A stretch of 64,000 bases of DNA, from contig NZ_JZDQ02000024.1 in the NCBI RefSeq assembly GCF_000960475.2, positions 1 to 64,000 of the forward strand, in the 5' to 3' direction. This DNA comes from Nocardioides luteus. GTDB lineage: Bacteria; Actinomycetota; Actinomycetes; Propionibacteriales; Nocardioidaceae. The notes beneath the pieces were generated by a model. It was not told the DNA's origin, ran no database searches, and saw only the letters and a list, made by a program, of their open reading frames with translations. The translations under genes and the position numbers were made by a program. This document shows, piece after piece, positions 8,844 through 18,715 of the stretch (position 1 is the first letter of the stretch; every line of letters begins with the position of its first letter).

Positions 8844-8925
8844 GGCAGGTTGCCCGAGCGGCCAATGGGAGCGGACTGTAAATCCGTCGGCTTTGCCTTC
8901 GAAGGTTCGAATCCTTCACCTGCCA
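8844..8925 (+). tRNA. tRNA-Tyr (GTA anticodon)
   Basis: A full cloverleaf of 82 nt. The acceptor GGCAGGT (8844-8850) pairs with ACCTGCC (8918-8924), discriminator A at 8925. The anticodon loop contains GTA at 8878-8880, there is a long class II variable arm, and the T-loop is GGTTCGAATCC. No CCA is encoded. A terminator hairpin follows. Truncated relatives of this gene lie at 53.03 and 55.40 kb. Confidence 0.95.
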
Positions 8926-8935
8926 CGCCTGGGAG

Positions 8936-8979
8936 AACACCCCTGGTGACCAGCGGAAACGTTGGCCACCAGGGGTGTT
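8936..8979 (+). terminator. Hairpin terminator of tRNA-Tyr
   Basis: A 13-bp stem (8936-8948 with 8967-8979), extended inward by further pairs, is followed by TTTCGCTTTT. It starts 10 nt after the tRNA. A hairpin with a different stem but the same inner sequence follows the tRNA remnant at 55.4 kb. Confidence 0.85.
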
Positions 8980-9016
8980 TCGCTTTTCTGGGGGTATGCA
9001 GCCGTAGCCACTGTCG

Positions 9017-9811
9017 TCAGGTGACTCGGAAGACCGGCCAGCCGATCTCGGTGCGCCAGGCAGCGGGGTCGCTGGTGTCACGTGGGCCGACGAGGTAGAC
9101 CTCCCGCACCGGCCCGGCGACCGACATCGCGTTCTCGACCACCCAGGTCCCGAGCTCGCCGTACGTCACCTCGATGCCGTCGTGCTCGCCGACGTGGGTG
9201 GTGACGGCCAGCTCCACGGCCGGCAGGGTCGCGGGGTGCACGCGGCCGGTGCGGGGTGGGGTCGCGGTCGGCAGGTAGACGAGGGCGTGGCCGCGTTCCT
9301 GCTCGAAGAGGGCGTTGTCGTAGCTGCCGCCCGGCGGTCCGGTCACGGCGGGGCAGACGGCCGCTTCCAGCTCGGCCATGGCGCCTGCGTACCAGGTCGT
9401 GACGTCGTGATGACCGACGACATCCTCCACCGCGGCGACCGTCCGGGCGGGCTCCGCGCGGAGCTCGACGTCGATCGGCGCGGGGTCGGGCTGGAGCAGG
9501 CGGCGCAGCGACACGACGGCGGCGCGGGTGCGGTCGAGCACGTCCTCGAGGCGCTGCAGGTGGTCCGCGACCAGGGTCGCGCGGACACCGGGATCAGGGG
9601 TCCGCAGGATCTGCCGCACGTCGCTCAAGGGGACGTCGAGCTCGCGGAGCCGGTGGATGACCTGCGCGGTCGGGATCTGGTCGACGCCGTAGTAGCGGTA
9701 ACCGGTGGTCTCGTCGACCACGGCCGGCTCCAGCAGGGCCGCCTCGTGATACCGGCGCAGCGTCCGTACGCTCAGGTGGGTCAGCCGCGAGAACTCCCCG
9801 ATGGTCAGCAC
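9017..9811 (-). CDS. MerR family regulator with GyrI-like effector domain
   Basis: About 264 residues from GTG 9811. The N-terminal MerR HTH (LTIGEFSRLTHLSVRTLRRY) is followed by the coiled dimer helix (about 75-115) and a C-terminal GyrI/SOUL-like small-molecule-binding domain (about 125-264), as in multidrug-sensing BmrR-type proteins. It is divergent from the SnoaL-like gene at 9890 across a short region with a dyad at 9828-9844, so it probably controls itself and that gene. Confidence 0.85.
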   Translation of the reverse strand: MLTIGEFSRLTHLSVRTLRRYHEAALLEPAVVDETTGYRYYGVDQIPTAQVIHRLRELDVPLSDVRQILRTPDPGVRATLVADHLQRLEDVLDRTRAAVVSLRRLLQPDPAPIDVELRAEPARTVAAVEDVVGHHDVTTWYAGAMAELEAAVCPAVTGPPGGSYDNALFEQERGHALVYLPTATPPRTGRVHPATLPAVELAVTTHVGEHDGIEVTYGELGTWVVENAMSVAGPVREVYLVGPRDTSDPAAWRTEIGWPVFRVT

Positions 9812-9827
9812 CCCCTCATTCTGAAGG

Positions 9828-9844
9828 CTCTCCCTGGGGGAGAG
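9828..9844. promoter_or_regulatory. Perfect dyad in the MerR/SnoaL intergenic region
   Basis: Arms CTCTCCC (9828-9834) and GGGAGAG (9838-9844) flank three bases. The location, 17-33 bp upstream of the merR start and ahead of the divergent gene at 9890, fits a MerR operator. Confidence 0.5.
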
Positions 9845-9889
9845 TCCACCGCTTGACCCTCCCGCACCGTGAGGCCGGATGGTGGGCTC

Positions 9890-10252
9890 ATGACACAGCA
9901 CACCGACCTTCCGTCCGACCTGCTCCCGACCACCGTGCGCGACTTCTTCGCGGCCCACGTCGTCCATGACGCCGACACCGCCGCGTCGTTCCTCACCGAC
10001 GATGCGGTGATCGTCGACCAGGACGAGACCTTCCGCGGCCGCGAGGCGGTTCACGCGTTCCTGCGGGACGCCGGGTCCGAATTCGACTACACGACCGAGC
10101 AGATCGGCGCCCGCCGCGTCGACGACGCCCACTGGGTGCTGACCGTGCGGCTCGAGGGCACCTTTCCAGGTGGCGTCGCCGAGCTCGACTACCGGTTCAC
10201 GCTGCGGGACGACCTCGTCGCCGAGCTCGTCATCGCCAACTACGCGGCCTGA
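9890..10252 (+). CDS. SnoaL-like / NTF2-fold protein
   Basis: A 120-residue single-domain protein with the SnoaL-like NTF2 fold: LPTTVRDFFAAHVVHDADTAASFLTDDAVIVDQDETFRGREAV is the helix pair and strand typical of this fold. The start is ATG 9890. It may be an enzyme or a ligand-binding protein; no active site can be named. It is likely co-expressed with the SDR gene 31 nt downstream and controlled by the divergent MerR. Confidence 0.75.
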   Translation: MTQHTDLPSDLLPTTVRDFFAAHVVHDADTAASFLTDDAVIVDQDETFRGREAVHAFLRDAGSEFDYTTEQIGARRVDDAHWVLTVRLEGTFPGGVAELDYRFTLRDDLVAELVIANYAA

Positions 10253-10283
10253 CCCGCGCCACCGCGAACTTCGAAGGAGAGAG

Positions 10284-11072
10284 ATGTCCAGTTCAGACCG
10301 CGATCGTCTCGACGGCCGCCGGGCGCTGGTCACGGGCGGCTCGAAGGGCTCGGGCAAGGCCGTGGCGGAGAGACTTCGAGAGATGGGTGCCGACGTGTAC
10401 GTGACGGCGCGAAGGATGCCCGAGGGGTACGAGCACCCCGACCGATTCATCGAAGCGGACATCCTGACGGCCGAAGGCACCGACGCCGTGGCCGCCCGCA
10501 TCGCAGAGTCCGGCGGCCCACTCGACATCCTGGTGCACGTCGTCGGCGGTGCGTCCACGCCGCCCGGGGGATTCGCGGCCATCACCGACGACCAGTGGCT
10601 CACCGAGCTGAACCTCAACCTCCTCGGAGCGGTTCGTCTGGATCGAGCTCTTCTCCCGGCGATGATCGCGTCCGGGTCGGGCGTGGTGCTGCACTTCACC
10701 TCGATCCAGCGTGAGCTGCCCCTGCACGACGCGACCCTGGCGTACGCGGCGGCGAAGGCCGCGCTGCGCACCTACAGCAAGGGGCTCGCCAACGAGCTCG
10801 CCCCGCGCGGCGTACGGGTCAACGCGATCAGCCCCGGCGGGATCGAGACCGAGGCCTACGAAAGGTTCGTGGACCGGATCGCCGAGGGCAACGGGCTCAC
10901 CCGCGAAGCAGCGAAGCAGACCATCTTCGACTCCCTCGGCGGCGTACCTCTGGGGCGGTTCGCGCGCACCGAGGAGATCGCGGACCTGGTCGGCTTCCTG
11001 GTCTCGGACCGCGCCTCGGCGATCGTGGGCGCCGAGTACGTGATCGACGGCGGCACCGTGCCGACCGTCTGA
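10284..11072 (+). CDS. SDR family oxidoreductase
   Basis: A 262-residue short-chain dehydrogenase starting at ATG 10284 after GAAGGAGAG. The cofactor motif TGGSKGSGKA is near residue 16, the catalytic serine lies in FTSIQ, and the YxxxK motif is YAAAK. The C-terminal VGAEYVIDGGTVPTV is the usual classical SDR end. Substrate unknown. Neighbouring the SnoaL-like protein and the MerR sensor, it may act in detoxification of a small molecule. Confidence 0.87.
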   Translation: MSSSDRDRLDGRRALVTGGSKGSGKAVAERLREMGADVYVTARRMPEGYEHPDRFIEADILTAEGTDAVAARIAESGGPLDILVHVVGGASTPPGGFAAITDDQWLTELNLNLLGAVRLDRALLPAMIASGSGVVLHFTSIQRELPLHDATLAYAAAKAALRTYSKGLANELAPRGVRVNAISPGGIETEAYERFVDRIAEGNGLTREAAKQTIFDSLGGVPLGRFARTEEIADLVGFLVSDRASAIVGAEYVIDGGTVPTV

Positions 11073-11097
11073 GCGGGAGGCGCGATAGGTTCGGGTG

Positions 11098-11427
11098 ATG
11101 GACATGAACGCCTACCAGCAGGCGGCGCTGCGGACCGCGGCGTCGAAGGGCACGCCCAACGAGGTGTTCCATCTGCTGCTGGGGCTGGTCGGCGAGACGG
11201 GTGAGATCGCCGAGAAGGCGAAGAAGATCATCCGGGACCACGACAGCGACTTCGCGCAGTGGGACCTCGATGATCTCGCGAAGGAGCTCGGCGACACACT
11301 GTGGTACCTGGCGGTCCTCGCCGACCATTTCGGACTTCCGCTCGCGGACGTCGCCGAGCTCAACGTCAAGAAGCTCGCCGATCGTCAGCAGCGCGACGCC
11401 ATCGGTGGCAGCGGCGACAACCGCTGA
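11098..11427 (+). CDS. MazG-like nucleotide pyrophosphohydrolase
   Basis: About 109 residues of the all-alpha NTP pyrophosphatase (MazG) fold. The metal-binding pattern GLVGETGEIAEKAKK and KELGDTLWYLAVLAD gives the EExxE...ExxD set. Such proteins clear non-canonical NTPs. Several in-frame starts exist (GTG 11095, ATG 11098, ATG 11104); 11098 is chosen without strong evidence. Confidence 0.85.
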   Translation: MDMNAYQQAALRTAASKGTPNEVFHLLLGLVGETGEIAEKAKKIIRDHDSDFAQWDLDDLAKELGDTLWYLAVLADHFGLPLADVAELNVKKLADRQQRDAIGGSGDNR

Positions 11428-11470
11428 CCCCGCCGACGGGCCCGCCGGCCCCGGTCTACGAAGGAGCCCC

Positions 11471-11884
11471 ATGACAGCCGACACGACGCCCTCCACCACC
11501 GAGAACGACGAGTTCTGGCGGGAGCGGCGGGTGTGCTTCCTGACCACGACCCGCCCCGACGGGAGCCCGCATCTCGTGCCGGTGGGAGTGACCTTCGACC
11601 CCGAGGCCGGCATCGCGCGGATCATCAGCAGCGCGGGCAGCAAGAAGGTCCGCAACGTACGCGCGGCCGGGGATGGCGCGCAGGCGGCGGTCAGTCAGGT
11701 CGACGGGCGGCGCTGGTGCACGTTGGAGGGCACGGCGGTCGTCAAGGACGACCAGGAGTCGGTGGCGGAGGCCGAGCGGCGCTATGCCGAGCGCTATCGG
11801 CAGCCGCGGCCCAACCCGGAGCGCGTGGTCATCGAGATCACCGTGACCCGGGTGCTCGGCAACACCCGTCCGTCGGGCTGGTGA
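11471..11884 (+). CDS. Pyridoxamine 5'-phosphate oxidase-fold F420/flavin-dependent protein
   Basis: A 137-residue split-beta-barrel protein of the PPOX class, F420-dependent type (TIGR03618-like, as Rv1155). It has the opening FLTTTRPDGSPHLVPVGVTFD and strands typical of the family, and ends VLGNTRPSGW. Starts at ATG 11471 after AAGGAG. The substrate is unknown; the family includes F420H2-dependent reductases of actinobacteria. Confidence 0.85.
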   Translation: MTADTTPSTTENDEFWRERRVCFLTTTRPDGSPHLVPVGVTFDPEAGIARIISSAGSKKVRNVRAAGDGAQAAVSQVDGRRWCTLEGTAVVKDDQESVAEAERRYAERYRQPRPNPERVVIEITVTRVLGNTRPSGW

Positions 11885-11890
11885 GCAGCC

Positions 11891-12769
11891 CTACTGGGAG
11901 CGGACTGTGAATCCGTCGGCCTTGCCGGGGTCGGACTGCCACGAGGTCAGGATGCGCAGGCGATCGTCGGACGGGCTGCCGGTGGGCGCGGTCAGCACCA
12001 TCAGGCGCTGACCGGAGCCGTCAGGGCTCTGCCAGGTGTCGCAGTCCAGGGTCAGCTCGCCGACCGCGGGGTGGTGGTAGTGCTTGGTTCCGAAGCTCGC
12101 GGAGTTCACGTGCCGCTCCGCCCACCACGTACGGAAGTCGGCATCTCTCACGGAGAGCTCGCCGACGAGGACGGCCAGCTCGGGGTCGTGCGGGTCCTTC
12201 GCCGCCTCCATCCGCAGCGCGGCCACGGCGTCGCGGGCGTCGTGCTCCCACTGGGCGTGCAGGCCGCGCACGATCGGGTGGGTGAACATCAGGCGGATGT
12301 AGTTGCGCTCCGGTTCGGGGATCGTCGCGAAGTCGAGGAACAACGCGGTGGCCGCGTGGTTCCAGTCGAGGACGTGCAGCCTTCTTCCCAGGACCAGCGC
12401 GGGCGTGTCGACGAGCTGGTCGAGCAGCCGGCGTGCGGCGGGCCGGATCGTCTGCACGGTCCGGCGTCGCCGGGGGAGCGCGTCGACCTTCCCGGCGATC
12501 TCGTACATGTACGCCTGCTGGTCCTCGTCCAGGCGAAGGGCACGAGCCAGCGTCTCCAGGACGGACGCGGATGCCTTCACCCGTCCCTGCTCGAGACGGG
12601 TGTAGTAGTCGACGCTGATCACGGCGAGGGCGGCGACCTCCTCGCGGCGCAGGCCGCGTACCTTCCGGTGATTTCCCAGGTCAGGCAGGCCCACGTCGGC
12701 CGGTGTCAGGCGTGCCCGAGACGCCTTGAGGAACGCTCCGAGCTCGTCGGGCACCGCTGAGTTGCTCAT
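11891..12769 (-). CDS. Helix-turn-helix regulator, MmyB-like ligand domain
   Basis: A 292-residue regulator with an N-terminal XRE-type HTH (EEVAALAVISVDYYTRLEQGR) and a C-terminal PAS-like MmyB domain that in related proteins binds a fatty acid-like ligand. Start at ATG 12769. It is divergent from the hydrolase at 12937 with 167 bp between, so that gene is the likely target. Confidence 0.87.
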   Translation of the reverse strand: MSNSAVPDELGAFLKASRARLTPADVGLPDLGNHRKVRGLRREEVAALAVISVDYYTRLEQGRVKASASVLETLARALRLDEDQQAYMYEIAGKVDALPRRRRTVQTIRPAARRLLDQLVDTPALVLGRRLHVLDWNHAATALFLDFATIPEPERNYIRLMFTHPIVRGLHAQWEHDARDAVAALRMEAAKDPHDPELAVLVGELSVRDADFRTWWAERHVNSASFGTKHYHHPAVGELTLDCDTWQSPDGSGQRLMVLTAPTGSPSDDRLRILTSWQSDPGKADGFTVRSQ

Positions 12770-12936
12770 GGGTCCATTGTGGCCGGGACGTACGGAACCC
12801 ATCCAGGGAAGAAACCTTCCCAGGCAGATACTGGCCGCTTTCGCGGTCCTTCGGCGCGGTGGACCTTGGTGTGTGCCGGCGGCGAACCCGCCGGTGCGGA
12901 CCGGACGGACCGGCCGCCTGTACGAAGGAGAGACCC

Positions 12937-13854
12937 ATGGTCACCAAGCTCGACGTCACGTTCGACAGCGCAGGGATCCAGATCGCTGCCCACCTCTACG
13001 TCCCCGAAGGCGCCGGCGCCGCGCCCGCCGTCGTCGTCGGTCACCCCGGGACGGGGGTGAAGGAACAGGCCTCGGGGCTGTACGCCGCGCGCCTGGCCGA
13101 GCAGGGGTTCGTGACCGTCGCCTATGACGCCGCCTACCAGGGCGCCAGCGGCGGGCTCCCCCGCGGGCTGGAGGACCCGGCCCAGCGCATCGAGGACATC
13201 AAGGCGGCAGTCTCCTTCCTGACCACCCGCCCCGAGGTGGACGGCGAGCGCATCGGGGTGCTCGGCATCTGCGCGTCGGGCGGCTACTCGCTCACCGCGA
13301 CGGCCGGCGACCACCGGATCAAGGCGCTCGCGACGGTCTGCGCTGTCGACGTCGCCCGCCAGTTCCGGCTCGGCGCCAACGGCACCCAGGACCCGGCGGT
13401 GTTCCAGGCGATGCTGGACGGTGCGGCGGCTGCCCGCACGGCCCGCGCCCGCGGCGAGGACCCCGGGATGCTGCCGCTGTTCCCGGCGACGGCGGACGAG
13501 GCGCGAGCGATCGGTGGGGAGCATGCGGCCGAGGGCTTCGACTACTACTGCACCCCGCGTGCCGATCACGAGCGAGCCGCCAAGGCCTTCGACTGGACGA
13601 GCGTCGACAAGATGGCGACGTTCGACGCCTTCGCACAGGTTCCGCTGATCGGGCAGCGACCGCTGCTCATGGTGCTCGGCACCCGGGCCGAGACGGCGTG
13701 GATGGCGATCGACGCGTTCCAGCGAGCCGTGGGGCCGAAGGAGGTCTTCTGGGTCGAGGGCGCCAGCCACGTGGACCTCTACGACCGCGAGCCGTACGTC
13801 GGCGCAGCCGTCGAGCGACTGGATGCCTTCTTCACCCGGAACCTCGACGGGTGA
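12937..13854 (+). CDS. Alpha/beta hydrolase (dienelactone hydrolase-like)
   Basis: A 305-residue alpha/beta hydrolase starting at ATG 12937 after AAGGAGAG. The nucleophile elbow is GICASGGY, where a cysteine sits beside alanine-serine, so serine in ASGG is the likely nucleophile; the acid and base are in the C-terminal third (GASHVDLYD). The opening strand pattern resembles bacterial proteins of the YcjY/DLH-like group. It is probably regulated by the divergent MmyB-type protein, a common arrangement in actinobacteria. Confidence 0.8.
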   Translation: MVTKLDVTFDSAGIQIAAHLYVPEGAGAAPAVVVGHPGTGVKEQASGLYAARLAEQGFVTVAYDAAYQGASGGLPRGLEDPAQRIEDIKAAVSFLTTRPEVDGERIGVLGICASGGYSLTATAGDHRIKALATVCAVDVARQFRLGANGTQDPAVFQAMLDGAAAARTARARGEDPGMLPLFPATADEARAIGGEHAAEGFDYYCTPRADHERAAKAFDWTSVDKMATFDAFAQVPLIGQRPLLMVLGTRAETAWMAIDAFQRAVGPKEVFWVEGASHVDLYDREPYVGAAVERLDAFFTRNLDG

Positions 13855-13924
13855 GCCGCGCATCAGGGTCGGAAGCGCCGTGTCGGCGACCTAGAGTCGT
13901 CAGGGAGGGAGACAGGAGAATCCG

Positions 13925-14299
13925 ATGAGCGTCCAGCTGAACCACACGATCGTCCACGCCTCCGATCGAGACGCGATGGCGACCCATCTGACCGAGATCC
14001 TCGGACTTCCGCCGGCCCAGGTCTATGGCCCGTTCCGGGTCGTCGAGCTCTCCAACCAGGTCAGCCTAGACGTGGTGGAGGACCAGGATTTCCGGCCGCA
14101 GCACTACGCGTTCAAGGTGTCCGAGGCCGAGTTCGACGAGATCTTCGGGCGGATCACCGAGCGCGGCATCACCTACTGGGCCGACCCGTTCCACCGTCAG
14201 GAGGGCCGGATCAACCACAACGACGGCGGCCGCGGGGTCTACTGGGAGAGCCCGGACGGGCACAACCTCGAGATCATCACGGTTCCGTACGGCGGCTGA
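13925..14299 (+). CDS. VOC family (glyoxalase/bleomycin resistance fold) protein
   Basis: A 124-residue vicinal oxygen chelate protein. Paired beta-alpha-beta-beta-beta modules are visible, with metal-ligand-type positions in LNHTIVHASD, HYAFKV and the final GHNLEIIT. Starts at ATG 13925 after GGAGACAGGAG. The reaction cannot be inferred from sequence alone. It ends 15 nt before the convergent IclR gene. Confidence 0.82.
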   Translation: MSVQLNHTIVHASDRDAMATHLTEILGLPPAQVYGPFRVVELSNQVSLDVVEDQDFRPQHYAFKVSEAEFDEIFGRITERGITYWADPFHRQEGRINHNDGGRGVYWESPDGHNLEIITVPYGG

Positions 14300-14314
14300 G
14301 CGCCCACGAAGGGG

Positions 14315-15082
14315 TCAGGCCAGGTCGGCGGCGAGCTGCTTGCCGGCCTCGGTGAGCAGCGGGACGGCGCGCTCGATGAGCTCGTCGCTCATCCGGCCGG
14401 TGGGTCCGCTGATCGACATCGCCAGGCGCGGGGCGTAGTCGGGGACGGCGACGGCGACGCAGCGTACGCCTGCTTCCTGCTCGCCCTCGTCGATGGCGTA
14501 GCGGCGTTCGCGGACCTGCTCGAGCTGGTCCAGATACTCGTCGCGCGAGGTGATCGTCGTCGGGGTGTAGGGGACCATGTCGGTGCGCCGGAGGATGTCG
14601 CGGACCTGGTCGGGAGCCATGTCGGCGAGGATCGCCTTGCCGACGGCGGTGCAGTGCGGGGAGACCCGGCGGCCGACCTCGGTGAACATACGCATCGACT
14701 GGCGCGACTCGGTGTGGGCGACGTAGACGATCTGGTCGCCGTCGAGCATCGCCAGGTTGGCCGACTCGCCGACCTCGTCCACGAGCCGGGCGAGGTGGGG
14801 GCGGGCCCAGGTGCTGAGCATGCGGGAGGAGCTCTCGCCGAGGCGGATCAGCTTGGGGCCGAGGACGTACTGCCGGTTGGCCTCCTGGCGGAGGTAGCCC
14901 AGGTCGACGAGGGTGCGGACCAGCCGGTGGATGGTCGGCAGCGGCAGGCCGGAGGCGGCGGCGAGCTGGGAGAGTCCCATGGTCCCGCCGGCGTCGGCCA
15001 TCGTCTCGAGCAGCGCGAAGGCACGCTCGATCGACTGCACGGCACCGGCGCGTGCCCTGGGTGCCTTCTCGTTCTCGCTCAC
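14315..15082 (-). CDS. IclR family regulator, likely AllR-type purine/glyoxylate regulator
   Basis: A 255-residue IclR protein from GTG 15082 with a strong AAAGGAG site. The N-terminal winged HTH includes SQLAAASGLPLPTIHRLVRTL, and the C-terminal effector domain has the SPHCTAVGKAILA motif and the GEQEAGVRCVAVAV loop. It is divergent from malate synthase; TTCCG-N5-CGGAA dyads in the shared region and at two more purine/glyoxylate promoters suggest it controls this whole cluster, as AllR-type IclR proteins do for allantoin use. Confidence 0.85.
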   Translation of the reverse strand: MSENEKAPRARAGAVQSIERAFALLETMADAGGTMGLSQLAAASGLPLPTIHRLVRTLVDLGYLRQEANRQYVLGPKLIRLGESSSRMLSTWARPHLARLVDEVGESANLAMLDGDQIVYVAHTESRQSMRMFTEVGRRVSPHCTAVGKAILADMAPDQVRDILRRTDMVPYTPTTITSRDEYLDQLEQVRERRYAIDEGEQEAGVRCVAVAVPDYAPRLAMSISGPTGRMSDELIERAVPLLTEAGKQLAADLA

Positions 15083-15111
15083 CTGAACTCCTTTGTCCCT
15101 CCGGGCTGTTC

Positions 15112-15126
15112 TTCCGGATGACGGAA
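15112..15126. promoter_or_regulatory. IclR-type operator, copy 1 (upstream of iclR)
   Basis: TTCCG-GATGA-CGGAA: perfect 5-bp arms spaced by five bases, 30 bp before the iclR start. Part of a motif shared with 15185, 18690 and 32345. Confidence 0.55.
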
Positions 15127-15157
15127 GTCTAGCGTCGTCTAGAGGAAATCCGGACGG

Positions 15158-15186
15158 TTGCGCCGGTTGTTCCCTCCGATTAATAT
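15158..15186 (+). promoter_or_regulatory. Candidate sigma-70-type promoter of aceB
   Basis: TTGCGC (15158-15163) and TAATAT (15181-15186) are 17 bp apart, 62 bp before the aceB start. The dyad at 15185-15199 overlaps the end of the -10 element. Confidence 0.45.
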
Positions 15187-15199
15187 CCGCAATGCGGAA
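15185..15199. promoter_or_regulatory. IclR-type operator, copy 2 (aceB promoter)
   Basis: ATCCG-CAATG-CGGAA differs by one base from the TTCCG-N5-CGGAA dyad. It overlaps the proposed aceB -10 box, a position suited to repression. Confidence 0.55.
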
Positions 15200-15247
15200 A
15201 GAAGAATCCATTCAAAGGAAAACTGTAGCCCTGGGAGGGTGGAGCTC

Positions 15248-16833
<1,586 letters not shown>

Positions 16834-16837
<4 letters not shown>

Positions 16838-18087
16838 GCTATCTCGAGGATCTGGTTGCGCGGCTCGACCGCGAGCTGGCCGACGCCGACGCGGCGCTGG
16901 CCGCCGGCTATCCGGGGGATCGTGGCGTACGGCAGCCGGTGCACACGGTCTACGTGCCCGGTGACCGCTACTCGGACAAGACGGTGGCGCAGTGGTCGGC
17001 CGAATCCGTCGCCGCGCTGGACGAGTTCGGGGGCTCGGCGGCCGAGGTCGCCTCGGTCTTCGGACTGGGCTCTGACGCGGTCGATGCGATCTACGACCGG
17101 GTGCGCGCCAAGCTGACCGACGAGCCCATCGAGGACCTGCGGATCGACTTCGAGGACGGCTACGGGAACCGGCCGGATGCTGACGAGGATGCTGCTGTGG
17201 TTGCGGCCGCGGGGGCGCTTGCGGCCACCGTCCGCGACGGCGCCGCGCCGCCGTTCCACGGCATCCGGATCAAGTCCTTCGAGGCGCCGACGCGACATCG
17301 CGGGCTGCGTACGCTCGATCTCTTCCTGGGTTCGTTGATTCGCGAGGGCGGCCTGGGCGACGGCTTCGTCATCACCCTGCCCAAGGTGACCTCGGTGGAG
17401 CAGGTGACCGCGATGGTGACCGCGCTGTCCGCGCTCGAGGCGGCGCACGGGATCGAGGCCGGAAGTCTTCGGTTCGAGATCCAGGTCGAGACGCCGCAGG
17501 CGATCCTCGGCTCCGACGGCACCGCGCTGATCGCCCGGATGATCGCCGCGGGCTCCGGGCGGGTCACGGGTCTGCACTACGGGACCTACGACTACTCCGC
17601 CTCCCTCGGTGTCGCGGCCGCCTTCCAGAGCATGGAGCACCCGGTCGCCGACCACGCCAAGGACGTGATGCAGGTGGCCGCCGCCGGCACCGGCGTCTTC
17701 GTTTCCGACGGCTCGACCAACGTGCTCCCGGTCGGGGACGCGGATTCGGTGCGCGCTGCGTGGCGGCTCCACTCGCGCCTGGTCCGCCGCTCGCTGGCTC
17801 GCGGGATCTGCCAGGGCTGGGACCTGCATCCGGCCCAGCTCCCCAGCCGCTACCTGGCGACGTACGCGTTCTTCCGGGACGGGCTCGAGGTCGCCTCGGC
17901 CCGGCTGAAGGCGTACGTCCACGGCGGCTCGTCCAGCTACCTGGACGAGCCGGCGACCGCTGCCGCGCTCGCCGCGTTCGTGCTGCGCGGGGTGGAGTGC
18001 GGGGCGGTCGCGGCCGACGAGGTCGAGCGGCTCGCCGGGATCGACCAGGCCAAGCTGGCCGAGCTCGCCCGCCGGCGGATCGGCTGA
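16834..18087 (+). CDS. HpcH/HpaI aldolase-like (DUF6986-type) protein
   Basis: A 417-residue protein related to the citrate lyase beta/HpcH aldolase superfamily. The acidic LRIDFEDGYGNRPD, HGIRIKSFEA and FVITLPKVTSVEQV segments, and a glutamate in EIQVETPQAI, fit a metal-dependent TIM-barrel lyase. It is translationally coupled to aceB (ATGA overlap), so a lyase or hydrolase step on malate-like or ureido acids is plausible, but the activity is not established. Confidence 0.75.
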
Positions 18088-18120
18088 CTCGGCCCCGGGA
18101 TCACGACCAGCATCCAGATC

Positions 18121-18154
18121 GCATGGCGGCAGGCTGGGTAGCCTGCCGCCATGC
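18121..18154. promoter_or_regulatory. 15-bp perfect hairpin covering the start codon of the HTH gene
   Basis: Arms 18121-18135 and 18140-18154 are perfectly complementary with a 4-nt loop. The right arm includes the ATG at 18151, and no Shine-Dalgarno sequence is visible. It could be an operator, a terminator for the aceB operon, or a translation-limiting structure. Confidence 0.55.
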
Positions 18155-18618
18155 GCGTCGAAGCCGAGTTCACGACCGAACCGTTCCGTGGTGAGGGCGA
18201 GCCTCCCGAGCACGCGACGGCGGCACTCGAAGCCGCCCGTGAGGCGGGCCTGGAGTGTGACTTCGGGCCGCTGGGAACCTCGGTGCGCGGCGAGCGGGAC
18301 GCGGTCCTGGCGACCCTGGCCGCCGTGGTAGCCGCCGGGCTGGACCACGGCGCCGACCAGATCACCTTCCAGGTGCGCGTCGAGGGACACAGCGCTCCGC
18401 GGCGTACGGTCGGCGGGTTGGAGGGGCTGCTCGCCGAGGTCGCCGACGAGCTCGGTGGCGACCTGCGGTCCCTGGACCGGCAGGGGAAGCAGCGCGCCGT
18501 GCGGCTGCTGGAGGAACGCGGCGCGTTCGACTACCGCAAGAGCGCCGAGATCGTGGCCGGCGCGCTCGGGGTCACCCGGTTCACGGTCTACAACTACCTG
18601 AACCGCGAGCGGGAGTAG
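18151..18618 (+). CDS. Thiamine-binding-like (YkoF/MTH1187) domain plus C-terminal HTH
   Basis: A 155-residue protein. Residues 1-85 resemble the YkoF/MTH1187 ferredoxin-like small-ligand domain (RVEAEFTTEPF, CDFGPLGTSVRGERD). The C-terminal 50 residues are a Fis/PucR-like HTH (RQGKQRAVRLLEERGAFDYRK ends in the VTRFTVYNYLNRE recognition helix). The combination suggests a one-component regulator sensing a small molecule. The start codon is inside a perfect hairpin. It lies between aceB and the urate genes, all on the same strand. Confidence 0.7.
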   Translation: MRVEAEFTTEPFRGEGEPPEHATAALEAAREAGLECDFGPLGTSVRGERDAVLATLAAVVAAGLDHGADQITFQVRVEGHSAPRRTVGGLEGLLAEVADELGGDLRSLDRQGKQRAVRLLEERGAFDYRKSAEIVAGALGVTRFTVYNYLNRERE

Positions 18619-18627
18619 CCAAACTTT

Positions 18628-18642
18628 TCAACAAACTGTTGA
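18628..18642. promoter_or_regulatory. Second dyad upstream of uraD
   Basis: TCAACA-AAC-TGTTGA, perfect 6-bp arms. It overlaps a TTGACT (18639-18644) that could be a -35 element. It might bind the upstream HTH protein or PucR; not proven. Confidence 0.35.
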
Positions 18643-18689
18643 CTGTGACGAGAGCCACATGCAATCGTTGTTGCTGTACGGAAATTAGT

Positions 18690-18704
18690 TTCCGCATAGC
18701 GAGA
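18690..18704. promoter_or_regulatory. IclR-type operator, copy 3 (uraD promoter)
   Basis: TTCCG-CATAG-CGAGA keeps the left arm and spacing of the shared dyad, with two changes in the right arm. A CGGAA at 18679-18683 lies just upstream, giving a second inverted pair (CGGAA...TTCCG). It is 11 bp before the uraD start. Confidence 0.45.
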
Positions 18705-18715
18705 AAGAACGGTTC

